Source of the DNA: SIG565 sp045594065
GTDB taxonomy: Bacteria > Bacillota > Clostridia > Oscillospirales > Acutalibacteraceae
Length of the DNA: 64,000 nucleotides
Assembly: GCA_045594065.1 (NCBI GenBank)
Contig: JAZNXU010000014.1
Coordinates: 1 to 64,000, forward strand
Reading direction: 5' to 3'
Shown here: positions 33,756-42,933 of the stretch, one piece after another
How positions within the stretch are numbered: position 1 is the stretch's first letter
Layout of the letters: each line of letters begins with the position of its first letter
The notes under the pieces: model-generated
Database searches by the model: none
What the model was told of the DNA's origin: nothing
What the model saw: the letters and a program-made list of their open reading frames with translations, nothing else
Translations under genes and position numbers: made by a program

Positions 33756-35681
33756 TTATTCGAGTTCGAAAGCGCCCGTATAAAGGCGATAATAGGTGCC
33801 TTTTTCGGCAATTAATTTTTCGTGGTTTCCGCGTTCAATAATCCTGCCGTGGTCAAGCACCATTATAACATCGGAGTTTTTAACGGTGGACAGCCTGTGG
33901 GCTATTACAAATACCGTTCTGCCCTCCATAAGCTTATCCATACCCTTTTGAACTATTGCCTCAGTTCTCGTATCAATAGAGGAGGTTGCCTCGTCCATTA
34001 TCATAACGGGCGGGTCGGCAACGGCAGCACGAGCGATTGCAATTAATTGGCGTTGCCCCTGTGACAGATTAGCGCCGTTGTTTGAAAGCATCGTGCTATA
34101 TCCCTCGGGCAGGCGCTCAATAAAGCTGTCTGCACCCGTAAGCCTTGCAGCTGCAATGCATTCTTCATCGGTAGCATCCAGCTTGCCGTAACGAATGTTA
34201 TCCATAACCGTGCCGGTAAACAGGTTGGTTTCCTGAAGCACTATACCGAGCGAGCGGCGGAGGTCGGATTTCTTTATCTTATTGATGTTAATTCCATCAT
34301 AACGGATTTTGCCGTCGGCAATATCATAAAAGCGGTTAATAAGGTTGGTAATGGTGGTTTTACCGGCACCCGTAGCGCCAACAAACGCCACCTGCTGACC
34401 GGGTTCGGCGTAAACCGTAACATTGTGAAGAACATCCTTGCCCTCTTCGTAAGCAAAGTCAACATCAACCATACGCACATCACCTTTTACCTCTGTAAAG
34501 GTTACTGTACCGTCGGAGTGGGGGTGCTTCCACGCCCATTTTCCCGTTCTTGTATCACTTTCGGTAATGTTACCGTCTTCATCAATTTGTGCGTTTACAA
34601 GGGTAACATAGCCCTCATCAGCCTCGGGAGCGGCGTCAACAACCTCAAACACACGCGAGGCTCCTGCCATACCCATAACTACGGCATTTATCTGCTGAGA
34701 AGCCTGATTGATATTACCCGTAAACTGTTTTGCCATATTAAGGAACGGGATAATAATACTGATATCAAAAGCTTTTCCCGAAATACTTATATTAGGAATA
34801 TCGGTGAGCAGGAAGAGTCCGCCAATAACGGCAACTAAAACATACAGAATATTGCCGATATTACCGATAATCGGACCCAGCGTGTTAGCATAAGCGTTAG
34901 CGCGCCATGCGTCCTCAAACAACTGATTGTTAATCTTGTCAAAATCTTCTTCACACTGCTGCTCGTGGCAGAAAACCTTAACAACCTTTTGACCTGTCAT
35001 CATTTCCTGAACAAAGCCCTCGGTTTTACCTAGTGACCGTTGCTGACGAACAAAGTATTTAGCACTGCCGCCGCCAATTTTTCTGGAAACAAACACCATA
35101 AGAATTACGCCAAACAGCACAACAAGTGTCATAAGCACGCTGAAATAAAGCATAATGCTAAGCACACAAAGTACTACCGTCACCGACTGCAGCAGGCTGG
35201 GCAATGCTTGAGAAACGAGCTGGCGAAGAGTATCAATATCGTTAGTGTAAACACTCATAATATCGCCGTGCTTGTTGGTATCAAAATATTTAATCGGCAG
35301 GTTCTGCATACCGTTAAACACCGATTGGCGCATTTTATTAAGGAAGCCCTGTGTCATATAAGCCATTAGCTGTGTTTGCGTTACTATAGCACATATTGAA
35401 ACAAGATAGAAGCATATTAGGGTTATTACCTTGGGAACAATCTCCCTTGATGCGCTTGCCCAATCGCCTGAATCTACCCAAGTTTCAATGGCGGCGATTA
35501 CATTTTGCATAAATATCGGTGGCAAGGAAGCCGTTACCGCCGCAAAAAGTATACAGCAAACCGTAAGCGGCGCTAAAACGGGATAAAACCTAAATAGCAT
35601 TTTTATAACGCGGGGGAGTGTGCCTTTCGCGGCTTTGGGTCTGCTCTGAGGACCCATAGATCTGCCCATCGGTCTACTCAT
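33756..35681 (-). CDS. ABC exporter, membrane and ATPase subunit (second half-transporter)
   Basis: A 641-residue ABC half-exporter: six membrane helices (residues about 25-320), then a nucleotide-binding domain with Walker A GATGAGKT, signature LSQGQ (in ANLSQGQRQ), Walker B VMIMDEAT and the H-loop VIAHRLS. A 45-residue insert with TESDTRTGKWAWKHPHSDG lies between the membrane and ATPase domains. I place the start at ATG 35681, 8 nt after GGAGG; the ATG at 35711 precedes that site. It overlaps its partner's stop codon (ATGAGTAG). Together they form a heterodimer typical of multidrug or lipid exporters. Confidence 0.93.
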   Translation of the reverse strand: MSRPMGRSMGPQSRPKAAKGTLPRVIKMLFRFYPVLAPLTVCCILFAAVTASLPPIFMQNVIAAIETWVDSGDWASASREIVPKVITLICFYLVSICAIVTQTQLMAYMTQGFLNKMRQSVFNGMQNLPIKYFDTNKHGDIMSVYTNDIDTLRQLVSQALPSLLQSVTVVLCVLSIMLYFSVLMTLVVLFGVILMVFVSRKIGGGSAKYFVRQQRSLGKTEGFVQEMMTGQKVVKVFCHEQQCEEDFDKINNQLFEDAWRANAYANTLGPIIGNIGNILYVLVAVIGGLFLLTDIPNISISGKAFDISIIIPFLNMAKQFTGNINQASQQINAVVMGMAGASRVFEVVDAAPEADEGYVTLVNAQIDEDGNITESDTRTGKWAWKHPHSDGTVTFTEVKGDVRMVDVDFAYEEGKDVLHNVTVYAEPGQQVAFVGATGAGKTTITNLINRFYDIADGKIRYDGININKIKKSDLRRSLGIVLQETNLFTGTVMDNIRYGKLDATDEECIAAARLTGADSFIERLPEGYSTMLSNNGANLSQGQRQLIAIARAAVADPPVMIMDEATSSIDTRTEAIVQKGMDKLMEGRTVFVIAHRLSTVKNSDVIMVLDHGRIIERGNHEKLIAEKGTYYRLYTGAFELE

Positions 35682-37419
35682 TGTCATCCCCTCCGTTCGT
35701 TTGCTGCTCATATACCTCGCGGTAAATATCGCTTGTTTTTAAAAGCTCACTGTGATTACCTACGGCAGAAATCTTACCGCCGTCCATAACGATAATCATA
35801 TCGGAATCCTCAACCGAGGCAATTCGCTGAGCAATTATAATTTTTGTGGTTTCGGGAATAAACTTTTTAAATCCCGCACGGATAAGCGCGTCGGTTTTAG
35901 TATCAACCGCGCTTGTCGAGTCATCTAAAATCAAGATTTTCGGTTTTTTAAGCAGTGCGCGCGCTATACAAAGTCGCTGCTTCTGACCACCCGAAACATT
36001 GGTACCGCCCTGCTCAATCATAGTATTGTAGCCCTCAGGGAAAGTGCTTATGAATTCATCTGCCTGAGCGAGCTTGCAGGCTTCGATTAACTCTTCATCG
36101 GTAGCATTTTCGTTGCCCCAACGCAAGTTTTGTGCAATGGTGCCCGAGAAAATAAGGTTTTTCTGCAGCACAAATGCAACGGCATTACGGAGTGCTGTTA
36201 TATCATAATCGCGAACATCCTTGCCGCCCACCATCACACTGCCATCAGTTGCATCGTAAAGACGGGCAATAAGCTGAACAAGGGTGGTTTTGCTCGAGCC
36301 TGTACCGCCGATAATACCGACCGTCATACCGGATTTAATATGCAAATCTATATCCTGAAGCGCTGAACGCTTAGCACTTTCTGAATATTTAAAGCTAACC
36401 GAATTAAAGTCGATAGAGCCATCGCTCACTTCATAAATCGGATTTTCGGGGTTTTCGATTGTCGGCTCCTCGCTTAGCACCTCTGCCAAACGGCGCATAG
36501 ACTCAAGTGACATTGTAATCATCACATAAATCATCGACAGCATCATAAGCGACATTAAAATTTGCATACCGTAGGTAAGCATTGCCGACAGCTGACCAAC
36601 ATCGATTGTGGCACCGCCCGAAGTAATTATCATTCTCGAGCCCACAATAAGCACAAACGCCATATTGAAATATAAGCAAAGCTGCATCAGCGGCATATTG
36701 AATGCAACTATTCTTTCAGCCTTGGTAAAGTCGCGGCAAATATCGTCTGCCGCTGCAGCAAACTTCTGCTTTTCGTAATTCTCACGCGAGAAGCCCTTTA
36801 CAACACGCATTGCGCGAACATTTTCTTCAATCGACTCGTTTAAACGGTCGTATTTTTTAAATACTCTACGGAATGCGGGCATAGCCTTTTTGCCTATCAT
36901 AAGCAGTCCAAACGCGAGCACGGGAACAATTACCACAAACGAGGTTGCCAGTGCACCGCCCATTGTGTACGCCATAACAATTGAAAACACGAGCATTAAG
37001 GGACTGCGAACGGCAGTACGGATAATCATCATATAAGACATTTGCACATGGGTTATATCGGTGGTTAAGCGAGTAACCAAAGACGATGACGAAAATTTAT
37101 CAATATTCGAAAAAGAAAAATTCTGGATTTTCGAAAATACATCGTGACGAAGATTTTTAGCAAAACCTGCCGAGGCCTTAGCACAGGTGTAGCCTGCAAG
37201 ACCGCCACACGAAAGAGAGGCTATTGCCATCAAAGCGAGTATAATACCGATTCTTATTACCTCATTCATTTGCAGATTATCGGATTTTATCTGGTTAAGC
37301 AAATCTGCGGTTAAAAATGGTATCAGACATTCAAGAATAACCTCGCCCACCATGAGGAAAAGTGTTATTATAGACGGCTTTTTGTATTCACGAACACTGC
37401 CGAAAAGTTTTTTGATCAA
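35674..37419 (-). CDS. ABC exporter, membrane and ATPase subunit (first half-transporter)
   Basis: A 581-residue ABC half-exporter with six membrane helices then an ATPase domain. Walker A is GGTGSSKT instead of the common GxxGxGKS/T (a Ser replaces the last Gly before Lys). The signature is NVSGGQKQ, Walker B ILILDDST and the H-loop IIAQRIAS. The DDS and Q in place of DE and H show a degenerate catalytic site, as seen in one member of many heterodimeric exporters. The start codon is TTG at 37419, with AGGAAAGGAAG upstream. Confidence 0.92.
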   Translation of the reverse strand: MIKKLFGSVREYKKPSIITLFLMVGEVILECLIPFLTADLLNQIKSDNLQMNEVIRIGIILALMAIASLSCGGLAGYTCAKASAGFAKNLRHDVFSKIQNFSFSNIDKFSSSSLVTRLTTDITHVQMSYMMIIRTAVRSPLMLVFSIVMAYTMGGALATSFVVIVPVLAFGLLMIGKKAMPAFRRVFKKYDRLNESIEENVRAMRVVKGFSRENYEKQKFAAAADDICRDFTKAERIVAFNMPLMQLCLYFNMAFVLIVGSRMIITSGGATIDVGQLSAMLTYGMQILMSLMMLSMIYVMITMSLESMRRLAEVLSEEPTIENPENPIYEVSDGSIDFNSVSFKYSESAKRSALQDIDLHIKSGMTVGIIGGTGSSKTTLVQLIARLYDATDGSVMVGGKDVRDYDITALRNAVAFVLQKNLIFSGTIAQNLRWGNENATDEELIEACKLAQADEFISTFPEGYNTMIEQGGTNVSGGQKQRLCIARALLKKPKILILDDSTSAVDTKTDALIRAGFKKFIPETTKIIIAQRIASVEDSDMIIVMDGGKISAVGNHSELLKTSDIYREVYEQQTNGGDDNE

Positions 37420-37437
37420 TTATAAGACTTCCTTTCC

Positions 37438-37453
37438 TGCCCAAACTTGGGCA
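37438..37453. promoter_or_regulatory. operator-like palindrome in the ABC exporter leader
   Basis: TGCCCAA / TTGGGCA with a 2-nt centre, between the expected transcription start and the TTG start codon. It could bind a repressor of the exporter. Confidence 0.4.
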
Positions 37454-37470
37454 AATTTGCATACTTTACT

Positions 37471-37499
37471 ATTATACTTCTTAAAAACGCGCTGTTCAA
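37471..37499 (-). promoter_or_regulatory. sigma-A promoter of the ABC exporter operon
   Basis: On the minus strand TTGAAC, a 17-bp spacer and TATAAT. Confidence 0.75.
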
Positions 37500-37536
37500 G
37501 TGGCAAATTGTGAATTTTTGATGAATGTATAAACCG

Positions 37537-37565
37537 TTGATTTTTCAACAAACTTATGCTATAAT
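37537..37565 (+). promoter_or_regulatory. sigma-A promoter of ktrB-ktrA-hppA
   Basis: TTGATT (37537-37542), 17-bp spacer and TATAAT (37560-37565). The leader is only about 30 nt, too short for a c-di-AMP riboswitch. Confidence 0.8.
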
Positions 37566-37601
37566 ATTTGATTACAAAAACTAAATTAACTAGGAGTTGT
37601 T

Positions 37602-38960
37602 ATGAATTTTAAACGCTTTCGTCTTTCAACTTCGCAAATAATACTGCTAAGCTTTCTTTTTACAATACTTATAGGCTCTTTTTTGCTGGCTTTACCCATA
37701 AGCTCATCTTCGGGTAGGGCTATACCCTATATAGATGCTTTGTTTACAGCCACAACAGCCACCTGCGTAACAGGGCTTGTAACCGTGCCAACGGTTAGCA
37801 CTTGGAGTATTTTTGGTCAGGTCGTAATTTTACTGCTTATCCAGATAGGTGGACTCGGTGTTATAACCGTTGTTTCAGGGTTTATGATAATGCTAAAAAG
37901 AAGAATCGGTATTTCAAATCGCCTACTTATTCAGGATGCCTTTAATCTAAATTCCCTTTCGGGACTGATTGCGTTTGTTAAAAAAGTAATCATAGGCGCT
38001 TTGTTTATTGAGGCGCTTGGCGCTTTGGCATATATGCCGGTTTTTATCCGCGATTTCGGTATGAAAGGTATATGGATTTCGGTTTTCACTTCAATTTCAG
38101 CTTTTTGTAACGCAGGCATTGATATTATAGCCGAAAACAGCCTTGTAAATTATGCTACAAATCCACTTGTTAATGCCGTTACAATTATATTGATAATACT
38201 CGGCGGTATAGGCTTTATTGTTTGGTGGGATATTGCACGCGTTTTAAAAACCGCAAAGAAAAGAGGCTTTAAGTCCTTTAGTTCTTTAACGCTTCATAGC
38301 AAAATCGCATTGCTTGTAACCGCCGTTTTAATTTTACTCGGCACTATTTTGATATTTGTTTTTGAATACAACAATCCCTCCACAATTAAAGATTACTCAT
38401 TATTTGATAAAATTCAGGTGTCTGTTTTTCAGTCGGTAACCACTAGAACAGCAGGCTTTGCCACCGTTAATCAGGAAAATTTAACAAATTCCTCGGCAAT
38501 TATTTCGATGCTTCTTATGTTTATCGGCGGAAGTCCGGTAGGTACAGCAGGCGGAATTAAAACCGTAACCTTAGCCGTTCTCTGTGCCGCGGCTTACAGC
38601 ACAATAAAGAACAAAAATGAAATTTCACTTTTCGGAAGAAGTATACCGGCTGATGCCGTTAAAAAATCGGTAGCAGTTATTGGTATGTCCTTTATAACAA
38701 TGTTTATTTCTGCGTGTGCTTTGTGTTTTATTTCTAACGCGGACTCGCTCGATGTTTTTTTCGAGGCTGTAAGCGCTACCGCAACGGTAGGTCTTACACG
38801 GAATTTTACCTCTTCGCTTAACACACTCTGCAAGGCTATTGTAATCATTACTATGTATTTTGGGCGAATAGGTCCGATTTCACTTGCTATTGCTTTTAGC
38901 ACGCGTAAACCAACAGAAAATATAATAAAGAATCCCACCGAACAAATAAGTGTGGGTTAA
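37602..38960 (+). CDS. ktrB: potassium uptake transporter, TrkH/KtrB family membrane subunit
   Basis: A 452-residue K+-translocating subunit with four pore-like repeats. The first filter segment is TATTATCVTGLVTV near residue 48. Later filters fall in SAFCNAGIDI, VTTRTAGFATV and SATATVGLTR, with the conserved glycine in each. It imports K+ with Na+ or H+. KtrA follows after 18 nt, so the operon is complete. Length and lack of an extra N-terminal domain fit KtrB better than TrkH. Confidence 0.93.
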   Translation: MNFKRFRLSTSQIILLSFLFTILIGSFLLALPISSSSGRAIPYIDALFTATTATCVTGLVTVPTVSTWSIFGQVVILLLIQIGGLGVITVVSGFMIMLKRRIGISNRLLIQDAFNLNSLSGLIAFVKKVIIGALFIEALGALAYMPVFIRDFGMKGIWISVFTSISAFCNAGIDIIAENSLVNYATNPLVNAVTIILIILGGIGFIVWWDIARVLKTAKKRGFKSFSSLTLHSKIALLVTAVLILLGTILIFVFEYNNPSTIKDYSLFDKIQVSVFQSVTTRTAGFATVNQENLTNSSAIISMLLMFIGGSPVGTAGGIKTVTLAVLCAAAYSTIKNKNEISLFGRSIPADAVKKSVAVIGMSFITMFISACALCFISNADSLDVFFEAVSATATVGLTRNFTSSLNTLCKAIVIITMYFGRIGPISLAIAFSTRKPTENIIKNPTEQISVG

Positions 38961-38978
38961 CCGAAAGGAAGAAAATAT

Positions 38979-39629
38979 ATGAGTATTCATAAATCTTATG
39001 CTGTTTTGGGGCTCGGGCGTTATGGCTTTGCCGTTGCAAGAGAGCTGCTCGAGAGCGGAGCTGAGGTATTGGCTGTTGATAAAAATCGGTCGCTCGTAAA
39101 TGCCGCAGCAGATGTAATTCCTCTTTGTAAATGTGCAGATGTTACCGATCCGGATGTTATCGAACGCTTAGGCATTTCAAGCTTCGATGTTGTTATTATT
39201 TCAATGGCAAATTCACTTGAAGCAAGCGTTATGGCTATATCGCTTTGCAAGCAGGCGGGTGTTCAAACCGTTATTGCCAAGTGCGCCAGTGAAATGCACA
39301 AGCAAATTATGCTTCGTGTGGGCGCCGATAAGGTTGTTTTCCCCGAACAGGAATCGGGTGTTCGTCTTGCAAAAAACCTGTTAAGCTCAGGCTTTATCGA
39401 TATGATAGAGCTTTCCGATAAATTCGGATTAGTTGAAATTGATGTTCGCAATGAGTGGGCTGGCAAAACCCTACGCGAATTAAATTTAAGAAAAAAATAC
39501 TCTCTGAATGTGGTTGCGATAAAATCCGGCAACGAGATTTCAATCGACATTGCACCCGAACTGCCGCTTGAAAGCAATACAAAGTTGATTGTTATCGCTA
39601 ACACCAAAAAATTAGAAAAACTTAATTAA
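38979..39629 (+). CDS. ktrA: potassium uptake regulatory subunit, TrkA/KtrA family
   Basis: A 216-residue RCK protein that gates KtrB. The RCK_N Rossmann part is YAVLGLGRYGFAVARELLESGAEVLAVD (about residues 6-33). The RCK_C domain follows from about residue 135 (IELSDKFGLVEIDVRNEWAGKTLRELNL). RCK_N binds ATP/ADP, and RCK_C of this family often binds c-di-AMP. It lies 18 nt after ktrB and 13 nt before hppA. Confidence 0.93.
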   Translation: MSIHKSYAVLGLGRYGFAVARELLESGAEVLAVDKNRSLVNAAADVIPLCKCADVTDPDVIERLGISSFDVVIISMANSLEASVMAISLCKQAGVQTVIAKCASEMHKQIMLRVGADKVVFPEQESGVRLAKNLLSSGFIDMIELSDKFGLVEIDVRNEWAGKTLRELNLRKKYSLNVVAIKSGNEISIDIAPELPLESNTKLIVIANTKKLEKLN

Positions 39630-39642
39630 TGGAGGCTTTTAT

Positions 39643-41727
39643 ATGGAAAATCTACTAGTAGCTTTCACCTTTGGAGGTGCACTCATAGCGCTTCTGTTCG
39701 CTTTACTCACATCAAGAAAAGTGCTTAAGTTCCCAGAGGGAAACGCGCTAATGCAGAAAATTTCCCACGCTATAAGACAAGGTGCTAACGCTTATTTAAA
39801 GCGCCAGTACGCTATAGTGTTAATATTCTTCGGCATAATGTTTGTAGTGCTGGGTATTTTATCTCTTGCCGGACTTTTAACTCCGTTTGTTCCCTTTGCT
39901 TTTATAACAGGCGGATTTTTCTCGGCTCTTTCGGGCTTTGTGGGAATGAAAATTGCAACCTATGCAAACGCACGAACAGCTAATGCCTGCACTGAGGGAC
40001 TCAATAAAGGCCTTCGTGTAGCCTTTTCAGCAGGCAGCGTTATGGGCTTTACGGTTGTTGGTTTAGGACTTCTCGATATATCAATTTGGTTTGCCCTTTT
40101 AAAATTTGTGTTCGGTCTTTCTACAGGTGAAATCACCTCGGCAATGCTCACTTTCGGTATGGGCGCTTCGTCTATGGCGCTCTTTGCCCGTGTGGGCGGC
40201 GGCATCTTCACTAAAGCCGCAGATGTTGGCGCCGACCTTGTAGGTAAGGTTGAAGCAGGAATTCCCGAGGACGACCCCCGCAACCCCGCCGTTATTGCCG
40301 ATAATGTAGGCGATAATGTAGGCGATGTTGCAGGTATGGGCGCCGACCTTTATGAATCCTATGTTGGCTCGATAATTTCCGCTTGCGCCTTAGGCGTTTC
40401 GGCAATGCATAGTATCAATGCATTAGCTTTACCTCTTTTACTTGCCGCATTAGGTGTTGTTTGCTCACTTATCGGTACATTTTTCGTGCGAACCAAAGAG
40501 GGCGCTACACAAAAACAGCTTTTAACCGCGCTTTCCCGCGGCACAAACCTCTCGGCTATACTAATAGCAATTTTTGCTTTGCCTCTTGTTTACTTCGTTT
40601 TAGGCAAAAGCGGCTGGACTGTATACTTCGCCGTTCTTGCAGGTCTTATTTCAGGTGTTCTTATCGGTCAGGCTACCGAATATTTCACATCCGACAGCTA
40701 TAAACCCACCCGTAACCTCGCTAAAACCAGCGAAACAGGTACCGCAACAATAGTTATAGGCGGTTTATCTGTTGGTATGCTTTCCACCCTTTTCCCAATA
40801 ATCATCGTTTGCGCTTGCGTACTCGTTTCTTATTTAGTATCTGGTGGTGCTACCAGTGCCGCTAAAGGTCTTTACGGAATTTCAGTTGCCGCAGTAGGTA
40901 TGCTTTCAACCCTTGGAATCACTCTTGCCACCGATGCTTACGGTCCCGTTGCCGATAATGCGGGCGGCATTGCCCAGATGGCGGGGCTTGATGAGAGTGT
41001 GAGAGAGAGAACCGATGCACTCGACTCTCTCGGTAACACAACCGCCGCTACAGGTAAGGGTTTTGCTATAGGCTCTGCAGCACTGACAGCTCTCGCCCTT
41101 ATGGCATCATATATCGATAAGGTTAAAACTATTTCGGGCGGCGCTGAAAAAATTGCCGATTTAAGCATTACTAATCCCACCGTCTTAACGGGACTCTTTA
41201 TTGGCGCATGTCTACCCTTTGTTTTCGCCGCACTCACAATGAACTCAGTTGGCAGAGCCGCACAGAGTGTAGTTAAAGAGGTGCGCCGTCAGTTTAAAGA
41301 AATCAAGGGACTTATGGAGGGCAAGGCAGAGGCAGATTATGCCTCCTGCGTTGACCTTTGTACCAAGGCAAGTCTTAAAGAGATGATTTTTCCCACCGTT
41401 GTAGCCGTTGCTGTTCCCATTATTGTTGGTATTATTCTCGGTTGCACAGGTGTTGTAGGTATGCTCGCGGGCGCGACTGCATCGGGCTTTTTAATGGCAA
41501 TATTTATGTCAAACTCGGGCGGCGCTTGGGATAACGCTAAAAAATATATCGAAAGCGGCGTTCTGGGCGGAAAAGGCTCCGATAATCATAAATCCGCCGT
41601 TGTGGGCGATACCGTAGGCGACCCGTTCAAGGACACTTCGGGTCCCGCAATCAACATTCTTATTAAACTGCTTTCAATGGTTTCCATTGTCTTTGCAGGA
41701 GTTGTTGTTGCATTCTCAATTCTTTAA
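39643..41727 (+). CDS. hppA: membrane-bound ion-translocating pyrophosphatase, K+-dependent signature
   Basis: A 694-residue pyrophosphatase with about 16 membrane helices that couples PPi hydrolysis to H+ or Na+ pumping out of the cytoplasm. Pyrophosphate-binding motifs are DDPRNPAVIADNVGDNVGDVAGMGADLYE near residue 205 and DNHKSAVVGDTVGDPFKDTSGP near the C-terminus. The GNTTAATGKG motif near residue 465 has Ala where K+-independent enzymes have Lys, so it should need K+. Whether it pumps H+ or Na+ cannot be told from these motifs alone. It starts 13 nt after ktrA, with TGGAGG, in the same operon. Confidence 0.95.
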   Translation: MENLLVAFTFGGALIALLFALLTSRKVLKFPEGNALMQKISHAIRQGANAYLKRQYAIVLIFFGIMFVVLGILSLAGLLTPFVPFAFITGGFFSALSGFVGMKIATYANARTANACTEGLNKGLRVAFSAGSVMGFTVVGLGLLDISIWFALLKFVFGLSTGEITSAMLTFGMGASSMALFARVGGGIFTKAADVGADLVGKVEAGIPEDDPRNPAVIADNVGDNVGDVAGMGADLYESYVGSIISACALGVSAMHSINALALPLLLAALGVVCSLIGTFFVRTKEGATQKQLLTALSRGTNLSAILIAIFALPLVYFVLGKSGWTVYFAVLAGLISGVLIGQATEYFTSDSYKPTRNLAKTSETGTATIVIGGLSVGMLSTLFPIIIVCACVLVSYLVSGGATSAAKGLYGISVAAVGMLSTLGITLATDAYGPVADNAGGIAQMAGLDESVRERTDALDSLGNTTAATGKGFAIGSAALTALALMASYIDKVKTISGGAEKIADLSITNPTVLTGLFIGACLPFVFAALTMNSVGRAAQSVVKEVRRQFKEIKGLMEGKAEADYASCVDLCTKASLKEMIFPTVVAVAVPIIVGIILGCTGVVGMLAGATASGFLMAIFMSNSGGAWDNAKKYIESGVLGGKGSDNHKSAVVGDTVGDPFKDTSGPAINILIKLLSMVSIVFAGVVVAFSIL

Positions 41728-41734
41728 TACGACA

Positions 41735-41777
41735 AAAAATAGGACTCATAACGCTTCGTTATGAGTCTTATTTTTTT
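41735..41777. terminator. bidirectional terminator between hppA and the MBL hydrolase
   Basis: GACTCATAACG / CGTTATGAGTC stem with A-rich left and T7 right flanks. Confidence 0.9.
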
Positions 41778-41781
41778 ATCT

Positions 41782-42606
41782 TTATATTTCCGCTTCCATT
41801 CCGTCAAAAGTAACTAAAAAGCCATGATTGGCAGCCTTGTCGACAAAATCATCGTAAACAACATCCACACCGTTGTGCGAGAAATGGTTAAGCAGGTGAA
41901 CGGTACCTGCATTGGTAAGCCCCATTTCATAAAGACGCTTTTTGCACTCGACATTCTGAATCATTCCCATATGACCGCGATATTTTATTTCCCAGCTGTT
42001 TCCGTTGGTGCAATCCATTGCTACCAAATCAATATGCGGCCTTATTTTCTCAAGATATTCCCAAGTGTCCTCAGGGAATATATCGGTATCGTTAGCGTAA
42101 AGTGCCGTCTTTTTACCGTCGGATATAAGATATATGTAAGGATTCTCGGTGCCGTGCCAAGCCTTAAGTGCTGTTACAGTATATTCGCCCACGCTAAAAG
42201 GCTCGAACGGCTTTATAATATTAAGTTTCAAACAACCTCGCGACGGCTCAATAAAATCTGCAGCAACCGTGTTTAAATCTTCGCTGCCGTGAAGAGTAAA
42301 GGTATATCCCTCACGCGGGCGACTGAATCCGGCTCTAAAATAATCCAGCTCTTTCTCATATAAATGGTCCTCGTGAATATGGGTGATAAGGCAGTCTTCC
42401 ACATTCATAAAATCAATGCCATACTGCACAAAATGCGAATATGTATCGGGACCGAAATCAATGAGCAATTTACCATCAATAATCGCCTGTGAACGGGTAC
42501 GGATGTTTCTGCCACCCAAGCGACGCGATTTCTGACACTTTTCACAGTCGCAAAAGAAAGACGGAACACCCTCTGCTGCTGCAGTGCCTAAAAATTTAAT
42601 CTTCAC
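41782..42606 (-). CDS. MBL-fold metallohydrolase, PhnP-like
   Basis: A 274-residue metallo-beta-lactamase-fold protein. GTAAAEGVPSFFCDCEKCQ near the N-terminus and the metal motif THIHEDH near residue 88 match the PhnP/RNase Z-like group that cleaves cyclic phosphodiesters. The CxCxxC segment recalls PhnP's structural zinc site. The substrate is uncertain because no phn genes are nearby. I place the start at GTG 42606 (VKIKFLGT...), 10 nt after AAAGG; the open frame extends upstream but without a suitable start. It has its own promoter. Confidence 0.85.
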   Translation of the reverse strand: MKIKFLGTAAAEGVPSFFCDCEKCQKSRRLGGRNIRTRSQAIIDGKLLIDFGPDTYSHFVQYGIDFMNVEDCLITHIHEDHLYEKELDYFRAGFSRPREGYTFTLHGSEDLNTVAADFIEPSRGCLKLNIIKPFEPFSVGEYTVTALKAWHGTENPYIYLISDGKKTALYANDTDIFPEDTWEYLEKIRPHIDLVAMDCTNGNSWEIKYRGHMGMIQNVECKKRLYEMGLTNAGTVHLLNHFSHNGVDVVYDDFVDKAANHGFLVTFDGMEAEI

Positions 42607-42633
42607 AACATCACAACCTTTGTATTTTTTACG

Positions 42634-42662
42634 ATTATATAACACTTGACCGTGAATTGCAA
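42634..42662 (-). promoter_or_regulatory. sigma-A promoter of the MBL hydrolase
   Basis: On the minus strand TTGCAA, a 17-bp spacer and TATAAT. It lies directly after a terminator copy. Confidence 0.7.
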
Positions 42663-42666
42663 CAAC

Positions 42667-42711
42667 AAAAAACACACAGCCATACCCTAACGAGTAAAAC
42701 CGTGTGTTTGG
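42667..42711 (-). repeat. second copy of the tRNA-Arg terminator hairpin
   Basis: Nearly identical to the tRNA-Arg terminator at 43060-43104; two differences in about 43 bp. On the minus strand it forms AAACACACGG...CTGTGTGTTT with an inner TACTC/GGGTA helix and a T-run. It is preceded by CCA on the minus strand, like the tRNA copy, but no recognisable tRNA body remains upstream. Confidence 0.75.
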
Positions 42712-42782
42712 AAAGGTTGCACGAATTCGATGCCCTTTAATTTTTTGACCTATGTGTTTAAACTCCTACATATTTTATAATT

Positions 42783-42799
42783 TGTCGGCAAAGCCGACA
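42783..42799. repeat. short perfect hairpin
   Basis: TGTCGGC / GCCGACA with loop AAA, directly before the larger inverted repeat. Neither flank has a T-run. Confidence 0.5.
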
Positions 42800-42804
42800 C
42801 CGAA

Positions 42805-42894
42805 ACTTTTATCTCTTATCTATTATCTTTTATCTGGAAAAGTCGTTTATTTTTTTAGAGAATAGATAAGAAAGAAGAGATAATAGATAAAAGT
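42805..42894. repeat. long AT-rich inverted repeat
   Basis: The left arm starts ACTTTTATCT and contains TTATCTATTATCT; the right arm ends AGATAATAGATAAAAGT. The arms pair over roughly 25-30 bp with interruptions. They are built from repeated TTATC/TATTATC units, so slippage has probably shaped them. Confidence 0.55.
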
Positions 42895-42896
42895 AC

Positions 42897-42933
42897 AAAA
42901 AGAAAAAGCCGCCTTACAGCGACTTTTCTTTTT
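42897..42933 (-). terminator. hairpin terminator after the tRNA-like structured element
   Basis: On the minus strand AAAAAGAAAAGTCGC / GCGGCTTTTTCTTTTT around TGTAAG. It is a long stem with a T-rich tail, placed right after the CGCGCCA end of the element. Confidence 0.75.

Noticed and set aside
37566..37601. c-di-AMP riboswitch (ydaO) before ktrB
   Set aside because: The leader is only about 30 nt.
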